The notes beneath the pieces were generated by a model. That model did not search any database, was not told where the DNA came from, and saw only the letters and a program-made list of their open reading frames with translations. A stretch of 64,000 nt of DNA from contig CAAFZX010000022.1 in the NCBI GenBank assembly GCA_900767675.1, forward strand, positions 166,425 to 230,424, given 5' to 3'. Below are positions 8,652 through 17,527 of the stretch, in pieces. The translations under genes were made by a program, and so were the position numbers. The first letter of the stretch is position 1. Each line of letters opens with the position of its first letter. This stretch comes from an uncultured Collinsella sp. GTDB lineage: Bacteria > Actinomycetota > Coriobacteriia > Coriobacteriales > Coriobacteriaceae.

Positions 8652-11273
8652 ATGAAGCTTGCAGATATTACATCCGAGCTGCTGCATTTGTTTGCAGGTC
8701 AGGACGCCGATTGCGGGGGCGCCATTGTTGTATGGCATGATCCGTCCGGTGAATTTGAGGATGTGCTTGCAGATTTGGAGCTGCCGGGCGTCAGCGTTCT
8801 CGTTGATCGCGAGGGTGGTCGGTTTGCTATCAAGCGTAAGCTCAATGGTGACTTGGGCGGACGTAAGGTGCTCATATATCGTCGCTGCGCAGGGGAGCCG
8901 TCTGGCGATTGGCTGGCGGATGTTGAAGCGCGTTGCGTCCCGTTTGCCGCCGACTATATTTCTGTGCAGCTACGCGAGATCGGCGCGGTTGATTCGTATG
9001 AGATGCGCGCGGCGCTTGAGTCCCATAAAGCCTTTTTTGCCAAGCGCCGCAACGTTATAAAGCTCAATAAGTTGCTACATTCATCGAGGGAAGTCGCTGT
9101 TGCGACCGTCGATGAGCTTGAGCTTGGCATTTTGGCTGTTTGCTTGGGTGTCAGCGAACTCGATCCCGCGGCAATCGTATCAGGCTATTTGGCGCTCCTG
9201 CACGAGGGCAATGCTGATCAGGTGGTTGTCCTACTTGCTGAATATGAGATGAATGGCTATTTCTGCGAGCTCATTTGTCATTGGTGTGGTTTTGAGGGGA
9301 ACGCGCTCGAGCTATCTCGTGTTCCCGAGTTGTTGGTCCACGTGTTGCTCACCGCCTGCTCGCGGTCGATGACGGGTGGATGTCTGGACGCGCTGTCGGG
9401 ACGTTTCTCTTCCCAGGCTGTTCATGCTGCGTTCTGCCGCGCTTGCGTTGATTATTGGGTTCGTGGCGGTAATCGTCTATTGCTGTTGAGTATGACAACG
9501 GCGGTTGAGCGTGAGCTTGAGCTTGGAAGGATACTCGCTGGCGTTGGTCTTGACTGTATTGCAGGAGCCGACGTCTTTCCCTGCATCGATGCCACCATTC
9601 TGCGCATTCTGTTTGAGCGAGTGCGTCTGTCTGTGGATGCTGCTGATGAGGTTTTGTCGGTCGTCGCCTCTCGTCGTGGATCGCTTTGGTATGAGGAACT
9701 TGCCTGCTATTATCGCGGCGTTTCGGCTGCAGCTCATATGCAGCGTTTTTATCGCGACCATGTAGAAGGTTTTGCGGGCATGGGGGCTTTGGCCCTTTGG
9801 GGTTCTTATGCCAGCGATTTCTATCGCATGGACGCTTGGTACCGTGAGCTGGTGACAGAGTTCGCCGGTGCCTTTAGAGCGGGGGAGTACGAGCTCGATG
9901 AAGACTTCCGCGCCTGCTTTGAGTCGATGGAAGCTTTATATAAAGGTTGGTTTCTTAAGGAGCTCTCTCGCCGTTGGGCAAGCGCGTCGGGCGATGCATT
10001 GGGCTTGCAGGGATATGTGAAAGGTATTCCGCGTCAGGTTGATTTTGATCTGAGCTACGTTGAGCCTGCGAATCGCCGCGGAAAGCGTATTTGGGTCATC
10101 GTATCTGATGCTTTGCGCTATGAGGTTGCTGCAGAACTCGCCGAGCGTCTTGAGCGCGAGACAAAGGGTCAGTGCGAGCTTGGTGCCGTGCAAGGCGTGT
10201 TTCCTTCGATAACCAGATGCGGTATGGCTGCCTTGTTGCCTCATGGAACGATGCGTTACGAGGCATGCGGAGAGGCAGGATCGGGCTTTGGCGTGCTTGT
10301 TGATGGGGGGCGCGTCGATACTATCGAATCTCGCCAAAAGGTGATTGGCGAGCATTATGAGGGTGCTGTTGCGGTTCGCTATGACCGTTTTGTCGGCGAG
10401 ATGGACCGTGCCGAACGTAAGAAGGTCGTAGGAGACGCGAGCGTTGTCTATATCTATCACGATCTCATTGATGCCATTGGTGACAAGGCCGCAACCGAGC
10501 GCAGGGCGTTTCATGCCTGCGATGAAACAATTGACGAGTTATCGGTGCTGGTCAAACTCATCGTGCGTGAGTTTATGTCGTCTCGAATCGTCATTACGGC
10601 AGATCATGGGTTTCTGTACACCGCAGAGCCGCTTGTTGAATATGATCATACGAGTGTTGCGGACGTGGCGGGCGACGTCATTGAGGCTGGACGCCGCTGG
10701 GCTGTTGCCTCGAGCGATTCTGAGTCCGATACGCTGCTTAAGGTTGCTCTACCCGCTTCTGCTGGTAGCCTCGTGGGCTTTTCGCCACGTGAATGCGTGC
10801 GTTTACGACGTCCCGGCGGAGGCGAGAACTTTGTCCATGGCGGCATATCATTGCAGGAGATGTGTGTGCCGGTTTTGACCTTTAGCAATAAGCGCGCCGG
10901 AACGCGTGGCTTTGTCGCATCGAGCCCCGTTGGCTTGTCCCTCGTTACGCAACTTGAATCCATCTCGAATGCATCCTTCTTCCTGGAGTTTCTGCAAGAT
11001 GAGGCGGTGGTCGGCAAGATCCTTCCTGCGAACTATGAAGTGTTTGTTGCCGATCGCAGCGGAAACCCTGTAACCGACATTGCAAGAATCGTAGCCGATT
11101 TGACTGAAGTCGATGCGAGGGCGCGCCGCTTTAAGGTAATGCTGACGGTGCGTCCAACCGTTGAACTTGATGAACGCGCGGAGTATGCACTTTGCCTGAA
11201 AAACGCGGATAGCGGCGAAGAGCGTGTTCTTCAGACGCTGCACTTCCATGTTTATCTGGATCGTGAATGGTAA
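8652..11273 (+). CDS. pglZ: BREX phosphatase-superfamily protein PglZ (BrxZ)
   Basis: 873 residues, the usual size for BREX PglZ. The N-terminal domain (about 20-110) has VVWHDPSGEF and DWLADVEA. The alkaline-phosphatase-like core begins with IVSDALRYEVAAEL (SDALRYE at 485-491), then VFPSITRCGMAALLPHG, and the metal-site motif TADHGFLY at 649-656. An Ig-like or beta-rich C-terminus follows. PglZ is an essential core BREX component that pairs functionally with PglX; its exact chemistry in BREX is unsettled. It is the last recognisable BREX gene here. The N-terminal domain has a paralogue inside the protein at 3572-5527. Confidence 0.92.
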   Translation: MKLADITSELLHLFAGQDADCGGAIVVWHDPSGEFEDVLADLELPGVSVLVDREGGRFAIKRKLNGDLGGRKVLIYRRCAGEPSGDWLADVEARCVPFAADYISVQLREIGAVDSYEMRAALESHKAFFAKRRNVIKLNKLLHSSREVAVATVDELELGILAVCLGVSELDPAAIVSGYLALLHEGNADQVVVLLAEYEMNGYFCELICHWCGFEGNALELSRVPELLVHVLLTACSRSMTGGCLDALSGRFSSQAVHAAFCRACVDYWVRGGNRLLLLSMTTAVERELELGRILAGVGLDCIAGADVFPCIDATILRILFERVRLSVDAADEVLSVVASRRGSLWYEELACYYRGVSAAAHMQRFYRDHVEGFAGMGALALWGSYASDFYRMDAWYRELVTEFAGAFRAGEYELDEDFRACFESMEALYKGWFLKELSRRWASASGDALGLQGYVKGIPRQVDFDLSYVEPANRRGKRIWVIVSDALRYEVAAELAERLERETKGQCELGAVQGVFPSITRCGMAALLPHGTMRYEACGEAGSGFGVLVDGGRVDTIESRQKVIGEHYEGAVAVRYDRFVGEMDRAERKKVVGDASVVYIYHDLIDAIGDKAATERRAFHACDETIDELSVLVKLIVREFMSSRIVITADHGFLYTAEPLVEYDHTSVADVAGDVIEAGRRWAVASSDSESDTLLKVALPASAGSLVGFSPRECVRLRRPGGGENFVHGGISLQEMCVPVLTFSNKRAGTRGFVASSPVGLSLVTQLESISNASFFLEFLQDEAVVGKILPANYEVFVADRSGNPVTDIARIVADLTEVDARARRFKVMLTVRPTVELDERAEYALCLKNADSGEERVLQTLHFHVYLDREW

Positions 11274-11300
11274 GTGGGGGCTGAATGGGGAGGTTTCACC

Positions 11301-11513
11301 ATGAAGATTGACGTTGATGTAGATCAGCTGCGCGAGAGCCTGCTCGATCGCGCTGGGAGCGCGGCGGGCGTGGGCTTTCCGGCCGCCATGCTCGACGTAG
11401 TGGATATCGAGGACGAGTCGCCCCAAGAGCTCCTGGCCCGAGCCGAACGCGAAGGCCTCGACCTCCGAGACTTTGCCGTCGACGATGACTACGGAGCGTC
11501 TTACGACTGGTGA
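11301..11513 (+). CDS. Small acidic hypothetical protein
   Basis: 70 residues. ATG 11301 is chosen over an upstream start at 11274 because GGGAGG lies 7 bases before it. The protein is rich in Asp and Glu, predicted soluble and helical, with the C-terminal stretch LLARAEREGLDLRDFAVDD. I do not recognise it. It lies 27 bases after pglZ on the same strand, so it could be the last gene of the BREX operon or the first native chromosomal gene after the island. Confidence 0.65.
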   Translation: MKIDVDVDQLRESLLDRAGSAAGVGFPAAMLDVVDIEDESPQELLARAEREGLDLRDFAVDDDYGASYDW

Positions 11514-11520
11514 TCCCGGG

Positions 11521-12198
11521 TCAGTTCATCCGTTTCTTCCTGAGATATAAGAGAAATCCCTTTTTGAACGTCCTTCGGGTTCCAAAAAATAGCCGATCCG
11601 TCTTGGTTTCTTCCTTACTGTCAAACTTGATAGCCGTTAGCTCGATCGTGCAGATGTAGTCAGCAACTTGGAATAGCCGGTAGGCTCGCGGCGTGGCTTC
11701 TCGGTATACGATGACGTCCTTTGCTAGAACGTACTCGAGCGCAGAATGGATGACCTCTGTTACGATCGGTTGACCATTGTCGTAGTAAATCTTAACAGTG
11801 TCGTATCGTTGGAAGAATTCCAGATGGTCGAAAAGCTCAACCGTGAGGTCCCGCCTCATTCTTTCCGCAAGACCGTTTTGATTGTCGGTGAATTCGCTCA
11901 TTCGGTATTGTAGGCAGAGGTAGCGTATGGGGAGATGCTGAATGAACGCGCGAAATGCGCTCAACATGTGCCTTCGCTGCTCCTTGGGAAGATCTTTGTA
12001 GTCGCCGTTTCCATTCAATAGGGGTCCTGCATGAAAAGGCGTATTGGGAAGCGAGGACTGCGACAGGGCGCGCTCGTAGCGGTCAATGCGTTCAACGATT
12101 GCATCGTTTTGATCGTGAAAAACGAGGGTGACGAGGTAGTAGTTGGAGACGCCTCCGAGGTCGCCAGATTCGTCAACAAAGACGGAGAGTTCGCTCAT
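11521..12198 (-). CDS. DUF3800 domain protein
   Basis: 225 residues; start 12198 because GGAGG stands 6 bases upstream of that ATG. The N-terminal FVDESGDLG is the hallmark of DUF3800, a predicted RNase H-like fold with conserved acidic residues. A second acidic patch, IYYDNGQPIV, and the C-terminal QVADYICTIELTAIKF (Asp/Glu in a helix) also match the family. Biochemical function is unknown; the family is frequent in defence islands. Published comparative work (Weinberg and colleagues, 2017, from memory) described several DUF3800-associated structured RNA motifs, and here a short RNA-like element lies directly upstream in the same direction (12218-12275). It is convergent to the BREX operon. 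Confidence 0.85.
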   Translation of the reverse strand: MSELSVFVDESGDLGGVSNYYLVTLVFHDQNDAIVERIDRYERALSQSSLPNTPFHAGPLLNGNGDYKDLPKEQRRHMLSAFRAFIQHLPIRYLCLQYRMSEFTDNQNGLAERMRRDLTVELFDHLEFFQRYDTVKIYYDNGQPIVTEVIHSALEYVLAKDVIVYREATPRAYRLFQVADYICTIELTAIKFDSKEETKTDRLFFGTRRTFKKGFLLYLRKKRMN

Positions 12199-12217
12199 GG
12201 TGGGCCTCCATTTTTTC

Positions 12218-12275
12218 AAAAAAAATGCCGGGGGTAAGACCCCGGCTCTTGGAAGCCCCTCTTTTGGAGGGAACC
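12218..12275 (-). ncRNA. DUF3800-associated small RNA, copy 1
   Basis: On the minus strand a promoter (TTGAAA complement at 12306-12311, 18-base spacer, TATAAA complement at 12282-12287) is followed by about 50 transcribed bases with the core GAGGGGCTTCCAAGAGCC and an intrinsic terminator (GC stem 12227-12246, then eight T). The element lies between this promoter and the DUF3800 start, so the gene needs read-through or its own promoter. That layout resembles the antitoxin RNA-terminator-toxin order of type III toxin-antitoxin loci. Two related copies lie at 12455-12511 and 12630-12686. Transcription start is inferred from the -10 position. Confidence 0.65.
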
Positions 12276-12454
12276 ATATTCTTTATACCATGAGATAAGG
12301 GGTGCTTTCAAGTATAATTATAATAAGCAAACATATGTTCGTCAAACTACCTGCGAAAAGTCCTTAGCCGCCGAGAGGTTGGGTAGAGCGGCTCTTAAAT
12401 TGCTGACGCAAGGGCGCCGGTGGTTTCTAGAGAACTGTTTAGTCTTGACTCGCA

Positions 12455-12511
12455 TAAAAAATGCCGGGGGACATCCCCCGGCTCTTGGAGGTCCCTCTAT
12501 TCGATGGTACC
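12455..12511 (-). ncRNA. DUF3800-associated small RNA, copy 2
   Basis: Minus strand. The promoter is TTGAAA (complement at 12541-12546), 17-base spacer and TATAAA (complement at 12518-12523). The predicted transcript shares CTCCAAGAGCCGGGGG with copy 1 and ends in a perfect GCCGGGGG/CCCCCGGC stem (12463-12482) followed by six T. The region from -10 to terminator aligns with copy 1 and copy 3 over about 65 bases. Confidence 0.6.
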
Positions 12512-12629
12512 GACTTCTTTATAGCATGAGATCGGACGGCTTTCAATTTGCGCCATGTAGATGGGATGGCGCGCCTGATAAAGCCCTCAATGAATGGCAT
12601 CTAACTAGCGTTCGTGATATAAAGATGTC

Positions 12630-12686
12630 GGTCATCTGAAAAGAGAGGGCTTCCAAGTGCCGGGGACGTTTTCCCTGGCTTTTTTC
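12630..12686 (+). ncRNA. DUF3800-associated small RNA, copy 3 (opposite strand)
   Basis: Plus strand. TATAAAG at 12618-12624 acts as -10; no good -35 is visible (TGGCAT at 12595-12600). The transcript has AGAGGGCTTCCAAGTGCC and ends in the stem GCCGGGGA/TTCCCTGGC (12659-12679) with six T. It is divergent from copy 2. The stem carries different bases but keeps pairing, which suggests selection on structure. Confidence 0.55.
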
Positions 12687-12728
12687 ATTTCGGTGTCAAT
12701 TCAAATGTTTTTAACCTATCCCCTTAAT

Positions 12729-12797
12729 AACTTGCGGTGAAATAGGGACCAAATGGCTGTTCAGAGGCCTATTCAGTCCCTATTTCACCGCAACTTA
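12729..12797. repeat. Palindromic interspersed repeat, family B copy 1
   Basis: Arms TTGCGGTGAAATAGGGAC and its reverse complement enclose a central part with AGAGGCCT. A second, more diverged copy is at 48811-48881, also preceded by ATCCCCT(T/C)AATAA. It could be a REP/MITE-like element; a RAYT-type transposase gene is at 51138-51941. Confidence 0.75.
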
Positions 12798-12810
12798 TGG
12801 GTGGGGATGG

Positions 12811-14412
12811 CTACGACGCCAGCGTGGCGATGACGGCTTCGTCGCCGGCATATATTAGGGTGTTGCCGTCGGGGATGATCGTTTGGCCGTCGCGCTTGAG
12901 CATCACGACGATAAACGGGTGCTTGCCTTGCGGCACGTCGCGCAGACGCTGTCCAGCTAAGCGACCGTGGGGCATCACGGTGACCTCGCGTAGCGTAACC
13001 TCGGCACGCTCTTCAAACGTCGGCGCGGCCATAACCAGAAGGTCGCCTTCTTCAATTACGGTATCGCCGTTGGGCAGCACCGGGTGCGCACCGTCGCGCA
13101 GCACCAAGACCACCAGCATGTTCGTCGCGCTGCCAATATCGGCGAGCGAGCGACCGGCAAACGGATGGCCCGCGCCCACCTTGAGCTTAACGAACGACAT
13201 GCCGTCCTCGTCGCGGTAATCGTTAAACGTGCGGCGCACATCGCCTTCTGCGTCAATCATGTCGAGCTTCTTCGCCACTGCCGGCAGCAGCGAGCCCTGC
13301 ACCACAATGCTCGACACAGCAATCACAAATACCAGGTCAAACAGGTCGTGACCGCCGGGAACGCCGGCCACCACGGCAAAGAGGCTAAATACGACCGAAG
13401 CTGCGCCGCGCAGGCCCGCCCAGCTTACGAGTGCGACCTGGCGAGGATTGGTCTTAAAGGACGCCAGCAGCATGCCTACGGCGATGGGGCGGCTCACAAA
13501 GAGCATAAACGCCATGAGTGCTAGGCCCGGTAGCAGCATTTGCGGCAGGCGTGCGGGTATCACGAGCAGGCCAAGCAAGAAGAAGATGGTCATCTCGGCC
13601 ATCTCGGTAAGGGTGTCAAAAAAGTGCGCCATCTCGACCTTGCCGGTGATGTCGCTTGTACCCAGCACAATGCCCGCCAGGTATACGGCCAAAAAGCCGT
13701 TGCCGCCCAGGTAGCTCGGCAGCGCGTAGGCGACGATCGCCACGGCGAACAAAAAGATAGTCTGCGCGCCCTCGGCCGTTGCATGTGCGCGCTCAATCAG
13801 GCGGCTGGATGTCCAGCCGATGGCAAGGCCCAGCCCCACACCCAGGATAATCTGCTTGGCCAGCAGCACGGGAATGTCGATGTTGCCGCCCGCCGCGAGG
13901 GTCGCGAGCACCGCGGTGAGCATGTAGGCGACGGGGTCGTTGGAGCCCGATTCGACCTCGAGCAGCGAGTCGGTGCCGTCCTTCAGCGAAAGGTTGTGTT
14001 CGCGCAGCACGCTAAAGACGCTCGCCGCATCGGTCGACGCCACGACCGAGCCTAGCAGCAGGCCGCCGATCCAGTCGAAGCCCAGCATGAAGTGCGCAAA
14101 CGCGCCGGTGATGCCAGCGGTGATGACGACGCCGAGCGTGCTCAGCAGCACCGCGGGCGCGGCGACAGGTTTGGCACGGTCGATGTTGGTGTTAAAGCCA
14201 CCGTAGAACATGATGAACAGCAGCGCCGTGCTGCAGACGGTTTCGGTGAGCGCGTAGTCGCTAAAGTCGATGTGCGCGGGGCCGTTGACGCCCAGCAGCA
14301 TGCCGAGCGCGATAAAGATGAGCAGGGTGGGGAAGGGGAGCTTTTTGCCGACGGGCTTGATGGTCAGGCACAAAATGATGACGAGGCCGATAAAAAGAAG
14401 GATCTGGTTCAT
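12811..14412 (-). CDS. Potassium/proton antiporter, CPA1 type with two RCK_C domains
   Basis: 533 residues, CvrA/NhaP2-like. About 12 membrane helices span residues 1-385, with the CPA1 transport residues in VASTDAASVF and ESGSNDPVAY (the ND pair). Two cytoplasmic RCK_C (TrkA-C) domains follow: about 400-470 (FVKLKVGAGHPFAGRSLADI) and 478-533 (VTVMPHGRLAGQRLRDV). Family members exchange K+ or Na+ for H+ and respond to nucleotide or ion binding at the RCK_C domains. AGGAG lies 13 bases before the start. Exact ion specificity cannot be read from sequence. Confidence 0.88.
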   Translation of the reverse strand: MNQILLFIGLVIILCLTIKPVGKKLPFPTLLIFIALGMLLGVNGPAHIDFSDYALTETVCSTALLFIMFYGGFNTNIDRAKPVAAPAVLLSTLGVVITAGITGAFAHFMLGFDWIGGLLLGSVVASTDAASVFSVLREHNLSLKDGTDSLLEVESGSNDPVAYMLTAVLATLAAGGNIDIPVLLAKQIILGVGLGLAIGWTSSRLIERAHATAEGAQTIFLFAVAIVAYALPSYLGGNGFLAVYLAGIVLGTSDITGKVEMAHFFDTLTEMAEMTIFFLLGLLVIPARLPQMLLPGLALMAFMLFVSRPIAVGMLLASFKTNPRQVALVSWAGLRGAASVVFSLFAVVAGVPGGHDLFDLVFVIAVSSIVVQGSLLPAVAKKLDMIDAEGDVRRTFNDYRDEDGMSFVKLKVGAGHPFAGRSLADIGSATNMLVVLVLRDGAHPVLPNGDTVIEEGDLLVMAAPTFEERAEVTLREVTVMPHGRLAGQRLRDVPQGKHPFIVVMLKRDGQTIIPDGNTLIYAGDEAVIATLAS

Positions 14413-14733
14413 GGATAGTGTCCGCTCCTGGGTGGTTGGCGTGGCACGGTCGATTGTCTGCGGTTATTTGTACCCAAAGATGGTGGGTTTATGGGGGCGG
14501 ATTGCGGACATGCGCATTATCGACACGAGGCCGGGGCGCGGGAGGCACTGGGTGGGGTGTTGATGCTGGTGAGGCTGTATTTCCGGGGCGTGCGGGCGGC
14601 CGCTAATGAGCGTTGGCGGCTTGCGGTACTTTCCAGCTTTATTGCAACGGAGTACAATGGGTAACGTTTAAGTTCAACTTGAAGTTTTAGTCGTGGCATC
14701 GGGCTTCGGCCGTAATGCAGGGAAAGGCGTTCC
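14413..14733. other. Divergent intergenic region
   Basis: 321 bases between divergent genes. A possible -10 TACAAT is at 14653-14658, followed by an imperfect palindrome (AAGTTCAA-C-TTGAAGTT) at about 14670-14686 that could be an operator for the metallophosphatase gene. Nothing else is recognised. Confidence 0.3.
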
Positions 14734-15573
14734 ATGGCGATCTATGTGACATCTGATGCTCACGGGCACGTGCGCGCGCTGGACGAGGCCCTTTCCAAGA
14801 TCTCGCTGACGTCCGACGACACGCTGTATGTGCTGGGCGACATGATTGACCGCGGTCCCGATCCCGTCGGCGTCATCAACTTGGTGCGGTCGCTGCCCAA
14901 CGCTCGCGTGCTTAAGGGCAACCACGAGCAGATTATGCTCGACGCGATCATTGGGCAGGACCCGCTCGATGCCGAGACCTGGGATATCAACGGCGGTTGG
15001 ACCACGCGCCAGCAGCTCAACGAAATGGAGTTTGAGACATACGAGGAGCTTGTGCGCTGGGCTGCCGCCCTGCCGCTCTATGCGGTGGTCGAGACTGCCG
15101 AGCGGCCGTATCTGCTGGTGCACGCCGGCATTCAGGCCGAGGCAGCGCGTGCGTTTTTGCTTGAGCATGGTGTCGATTGCGCCGACGGTAGGGGAGCGGT
15201 CGATGCCGATACCGAGCTGCTGCAGCAAATGCTCGCCGTGCAGTCGTCTGACGACTTGCTGTGGATTCGCCATGGCTATTGGGATGCGCCGACAGGGTTG
15301 CTTTCTGCCGAGGGCAAGGGTCCGATCGTGGTGAGCGGCCACACGCCTACGGTGTCGCTGGGGCGTTATTGCGAGGTCGGCGGCCTGGCGGGGCTCGATG
15401 AGGAGTCGGGCCGCGGGCAGATGGTGCGCCTGGGTGGCGAGGATACCGCCGGTGTGCCCGATCGCATCGATATCGACTGTGCGGCGGCCACCGGTTCCGA
15501 GTTCGGCCGCGTTGGCATCCTGCGCCTGGACGACGGGGCGGAGTTCTACGCAAACATTCTTCCCGGCGAGTAA
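14734..15573 (+). CDS. Calcineurin-like metallophosphoesterase (PrpA/ApaH type)
   Basis: 279 residues. Metal-binding motifs are in order: SDAHGH (residues 6-11, usually GDxHG), GDMIDRGPDP, GNHEQ, then a late SGHTPT. This matches the Ser/Thr protein phosphatase/diadenosine tetraphosphatase family. Known members hydrolyse phosphoproteins or Ap4A; substrate here is unknown. GGAAAGG precedes the ATG. It is transcribed alone. Confidence 0.85.
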   Translation: MAIYVTSDAHGHVRALDEALSKISLTSDDTLYVLGDMIDRGPDPVGVINLVRSLPNARVLKGNHEQIMLDAIIGQDPLDAETWDINGGWTTRQQLNEMEFETYEELVRWAAALPLYAVVETAERPYLLVHAGIQAEAARAFLLEHGVDCADGRGAVDADTELLQQMLAVQSSDDLLWIRHGYWDAPTGLLSAEGKGPIVVSGHTPTVSLGRYCEVGGLAGLDEESGRGQMVRLGGEDTAGVPDRIDIDCAAATGSEFGRVGILRLDDGAEFYANILPGE

Positions 15574-15768
15574 CTTTGTTCCGCCGTTCTACCGAACGGC
15601 GGCCACGTTGACGCTGCGCAGCCCCGAAGCACCCCATCTTGTCGCTCAAACCGTCGCTCGCGTACGGAAGTACGCGTCGCTCCTCTTTCGCGCCAACCTG
15701 GGGCACTTCGAGACTGCTCGCTGTCGGTGCCAAAACATCGACGTTTCTTTTCTTCAAATTGATTCGAA

Positions 15769-17349
15769 TTAGGCGCCGTATGGGTTGCGGGCTCGTTCTA
15801 TGCGCTGGCGGATGTGGGCGTATTCGACAATCAGCAGCACCAGCAGTAGGGCCATGATAGCCAGGTAGCTCACGACGGCACCCATCAGGCCCAGCAGGTT
15901 GATCAGGATCACCGGGAGCACCACGCTCACGGCGAAGCAGATCAGGTAGATCTTGGTGACGTCTCCGGCGTGGCGCAGCACCGTAATAATGGCGTAGATA
16001 AAATCGATGGCCGCGGTTACGCCGCCGGCGACGACCATCAGCAGCGCCAATGTACGGTAGCGCTCAAAGTTGAGGCCGTACATAAAGCTCATGAGGGGAA
16101 TGCCGGGGCCGGCCATAAATGCGGCGCACACGCCGGTGATGGCTACGATCAGCGCCATAACGGCAATAATAATCAAGTCAAAACGGCGGCGCTTGCGCGG
16201 GTTCGCCCAAATGCTCGACAGACGCAGGAGCTGCGGTTTATAGACAAATCCGATGCTCAGCAAAATGGCCTGCGCCGGGAAGAACAGGGCATTAAAGTAC
16301 AGCTGATATTTGTAGGCCAGCGTGCCTTCCATTACAAACTTGGGCATGCTCTCGATGAGGTTGAACAGGAACAGTGCACCAAAGAGCGGAGCGCACTGGA
16401 CAAACAGGTGGCCGACTTCGCGTAGGCGCACGCGGCGCGATTTTTCGGTCTCGAGCAGGGCGAGCGGCGCGGTGACCAGCACGAGCGAGGCGATGGCGGT
16501 GACACCCATGGCCATGGCCGCGATGGGCATGCTGTGCGTAAGGAACAGCGCCACGCTAAAGACCGCGATGACGCCGATGGAGCGTAGCGTTTGGCTCATG
16601 CCGGCCAGGTAGAGTTTATCGGCCTGCTGCAGGCGGCCCTCGTACACGTCTGCCACGCCGTCGATCACCTTATACAGGTAGACGCCCAGGCCGATCGTCG
16701 CCATCTGCGCGTCATAGCCGCGGGCGCTGCTGTATGCAAGGCCGCAGGCCAGCGCGATCGCTCCGCAAAGCCAGCGATTGAGCTGGTAGGAGGCAAAGGA
16801 CGTCTTCTCGTCGATATCCGAGACCTGAAAGTTGCGCACGCCGTAGTTGCACGCGATCATGATGAGCGTGCCGGTGACAAAGGCGATGGAGAACTTACCG
16901 GCTTCCTCGGCGCCCACAAGCTGCGTGGACACGATGGTGAGCAGGGGAAACGCGAAGCCCCACACGGCGGTGCCCAGGGTATTCCAGAGATAGTCGCGGC
17001 GGGTGGCGTGCTCCTCGTATTCGGCTTCCTGCGTGGAGAAGCCGCCGCCGTAGACAGCGCCGAGCAGGCGGTTCCACCAGGCGTTGACCATGCGGTGGAT
17101 GGGGCCGGGCTCGCGATCGCGCTCGCGGCGACGGCGCGTGGCCTGGCTGCTGTCGGGGCCGCCGGCGTTGCGCTGGCTCAGCTCCTGGATGCGCGCGAGC
17201 TCTTCGGCGGTGTGCGAGGCAGGGAAGAGACCGTTCTCGATGCGTCCGCCTTGGGCCTTTGCGGTGTCACTGCTCGCTACGGCGGAGTCGGCGACGCCAT
17301 TGCGGCGGGCGATGGCGCGGCGGATGCTATCGAGGGGCGTGATGCTCAA
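15769..17349 (-). CDS. Polysaccharide flippase-like membrane protein (MOP superfamily)
   Basis: 526 residues from a TTG with AAAGGA 7 bases upstream. The first 115 residues are hydrophilic and Arg/Glu-rich. Then follow about 12 membrane helices with the layout of Wzx/MurJ-like flippases (RDYLWNTLGTAVWGFAFPLL at the first helix). It would move lipid-linked saccharides across the cytoplasmic membrane. There are no glycosyltransferase genes next to it, so the substrate is open. The cytoplasmic N-terminal extension is longer than usual for the family. Confidence 0.75.
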   Translation of the reverse strand: MSITPLDSIRRAIARRNGVADSAVASSDTAKAQGGRIENGLFPASHTAEELARIQELSQRNAGGPDSSQATRRRRERDREPGPIHRMVNAWWNRLLGAVYGGGFSTQEAEYEEHATRRDYLWNTLGTAVWGFAFPLLTIVSTQLVGAEEAGKFSIAFVTGTLIMIACNYGVRNFQVSDIDEKTSFASYQLNRWLCGAIALACGLAYSSARGYDAQMATIGLGVYLYKVIDGVADVYEGRLQQADKLYLAGMSQTLRSIGVIAVFSVALFLTHSMPIAAMAMGVTAIASLVLVTAPLALLETEKSRRVRLREVGHLFVQCAPLFGALFLFNLIESMPKFVMEGTLAYKYQLYFNALFFPAQAILLSIGFVYKPQLLRLSSIWANPRKRRRFDLIIIAVMALIVAITGVCAAFMAGPGIPLMSFMYGLNFERYRTLALLMVVAGGVTAAIDFIYAIITVLRHAGDVTKIYLICFAVSVVLPVILINLLGLMGAVVSYLAIMALLLVLLIVEYAHIRQRIERARNPYGA

Positions 17350-17407
17350 GGCGATTCCTTTCTCTTACTGCGCTCTAGTATAGTCGCGGTGGTGTCCATT
17401 CGTGTTT

Positions 17408-17424
17408 TTGAACAGGTTGTTCAA
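17408..17424. promoter_or_regulatory. Perfect inverted repeat upstream of lactate permease
   Basis: TTGAACAGGTTGTTCAA: 6-base arms around AGGTT, in the 178-base region between the divergent flippase and lactate permease genes. Candidate operator; the binding protein is unknown. Confidence 0.35.
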
Positions 17425-17527
17425 TAATTTCGGCGGGCGGATGTAATTTGTCGGTAAACGTGCGGTATCCTTTTGAAGTTTTGTGACCCCCCGATGCCGC
17501 TTGCGCGGTACCAAGGAGTTTTTACCC

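Noticed and set aside
12379..12639. 86-codon plus-strand ORF in the DUF3800 RNA region
   Set aside because: It crosses small-RNA copy 2 and the promoter of copy 3; no ribosome-binding site and odd composition.
15574..15768. Possible short gene between the metallophosphatase and flippase genes
   Set aside because: No start with a ribosome-binding site; frames run over from the antisense of the flippase tail.
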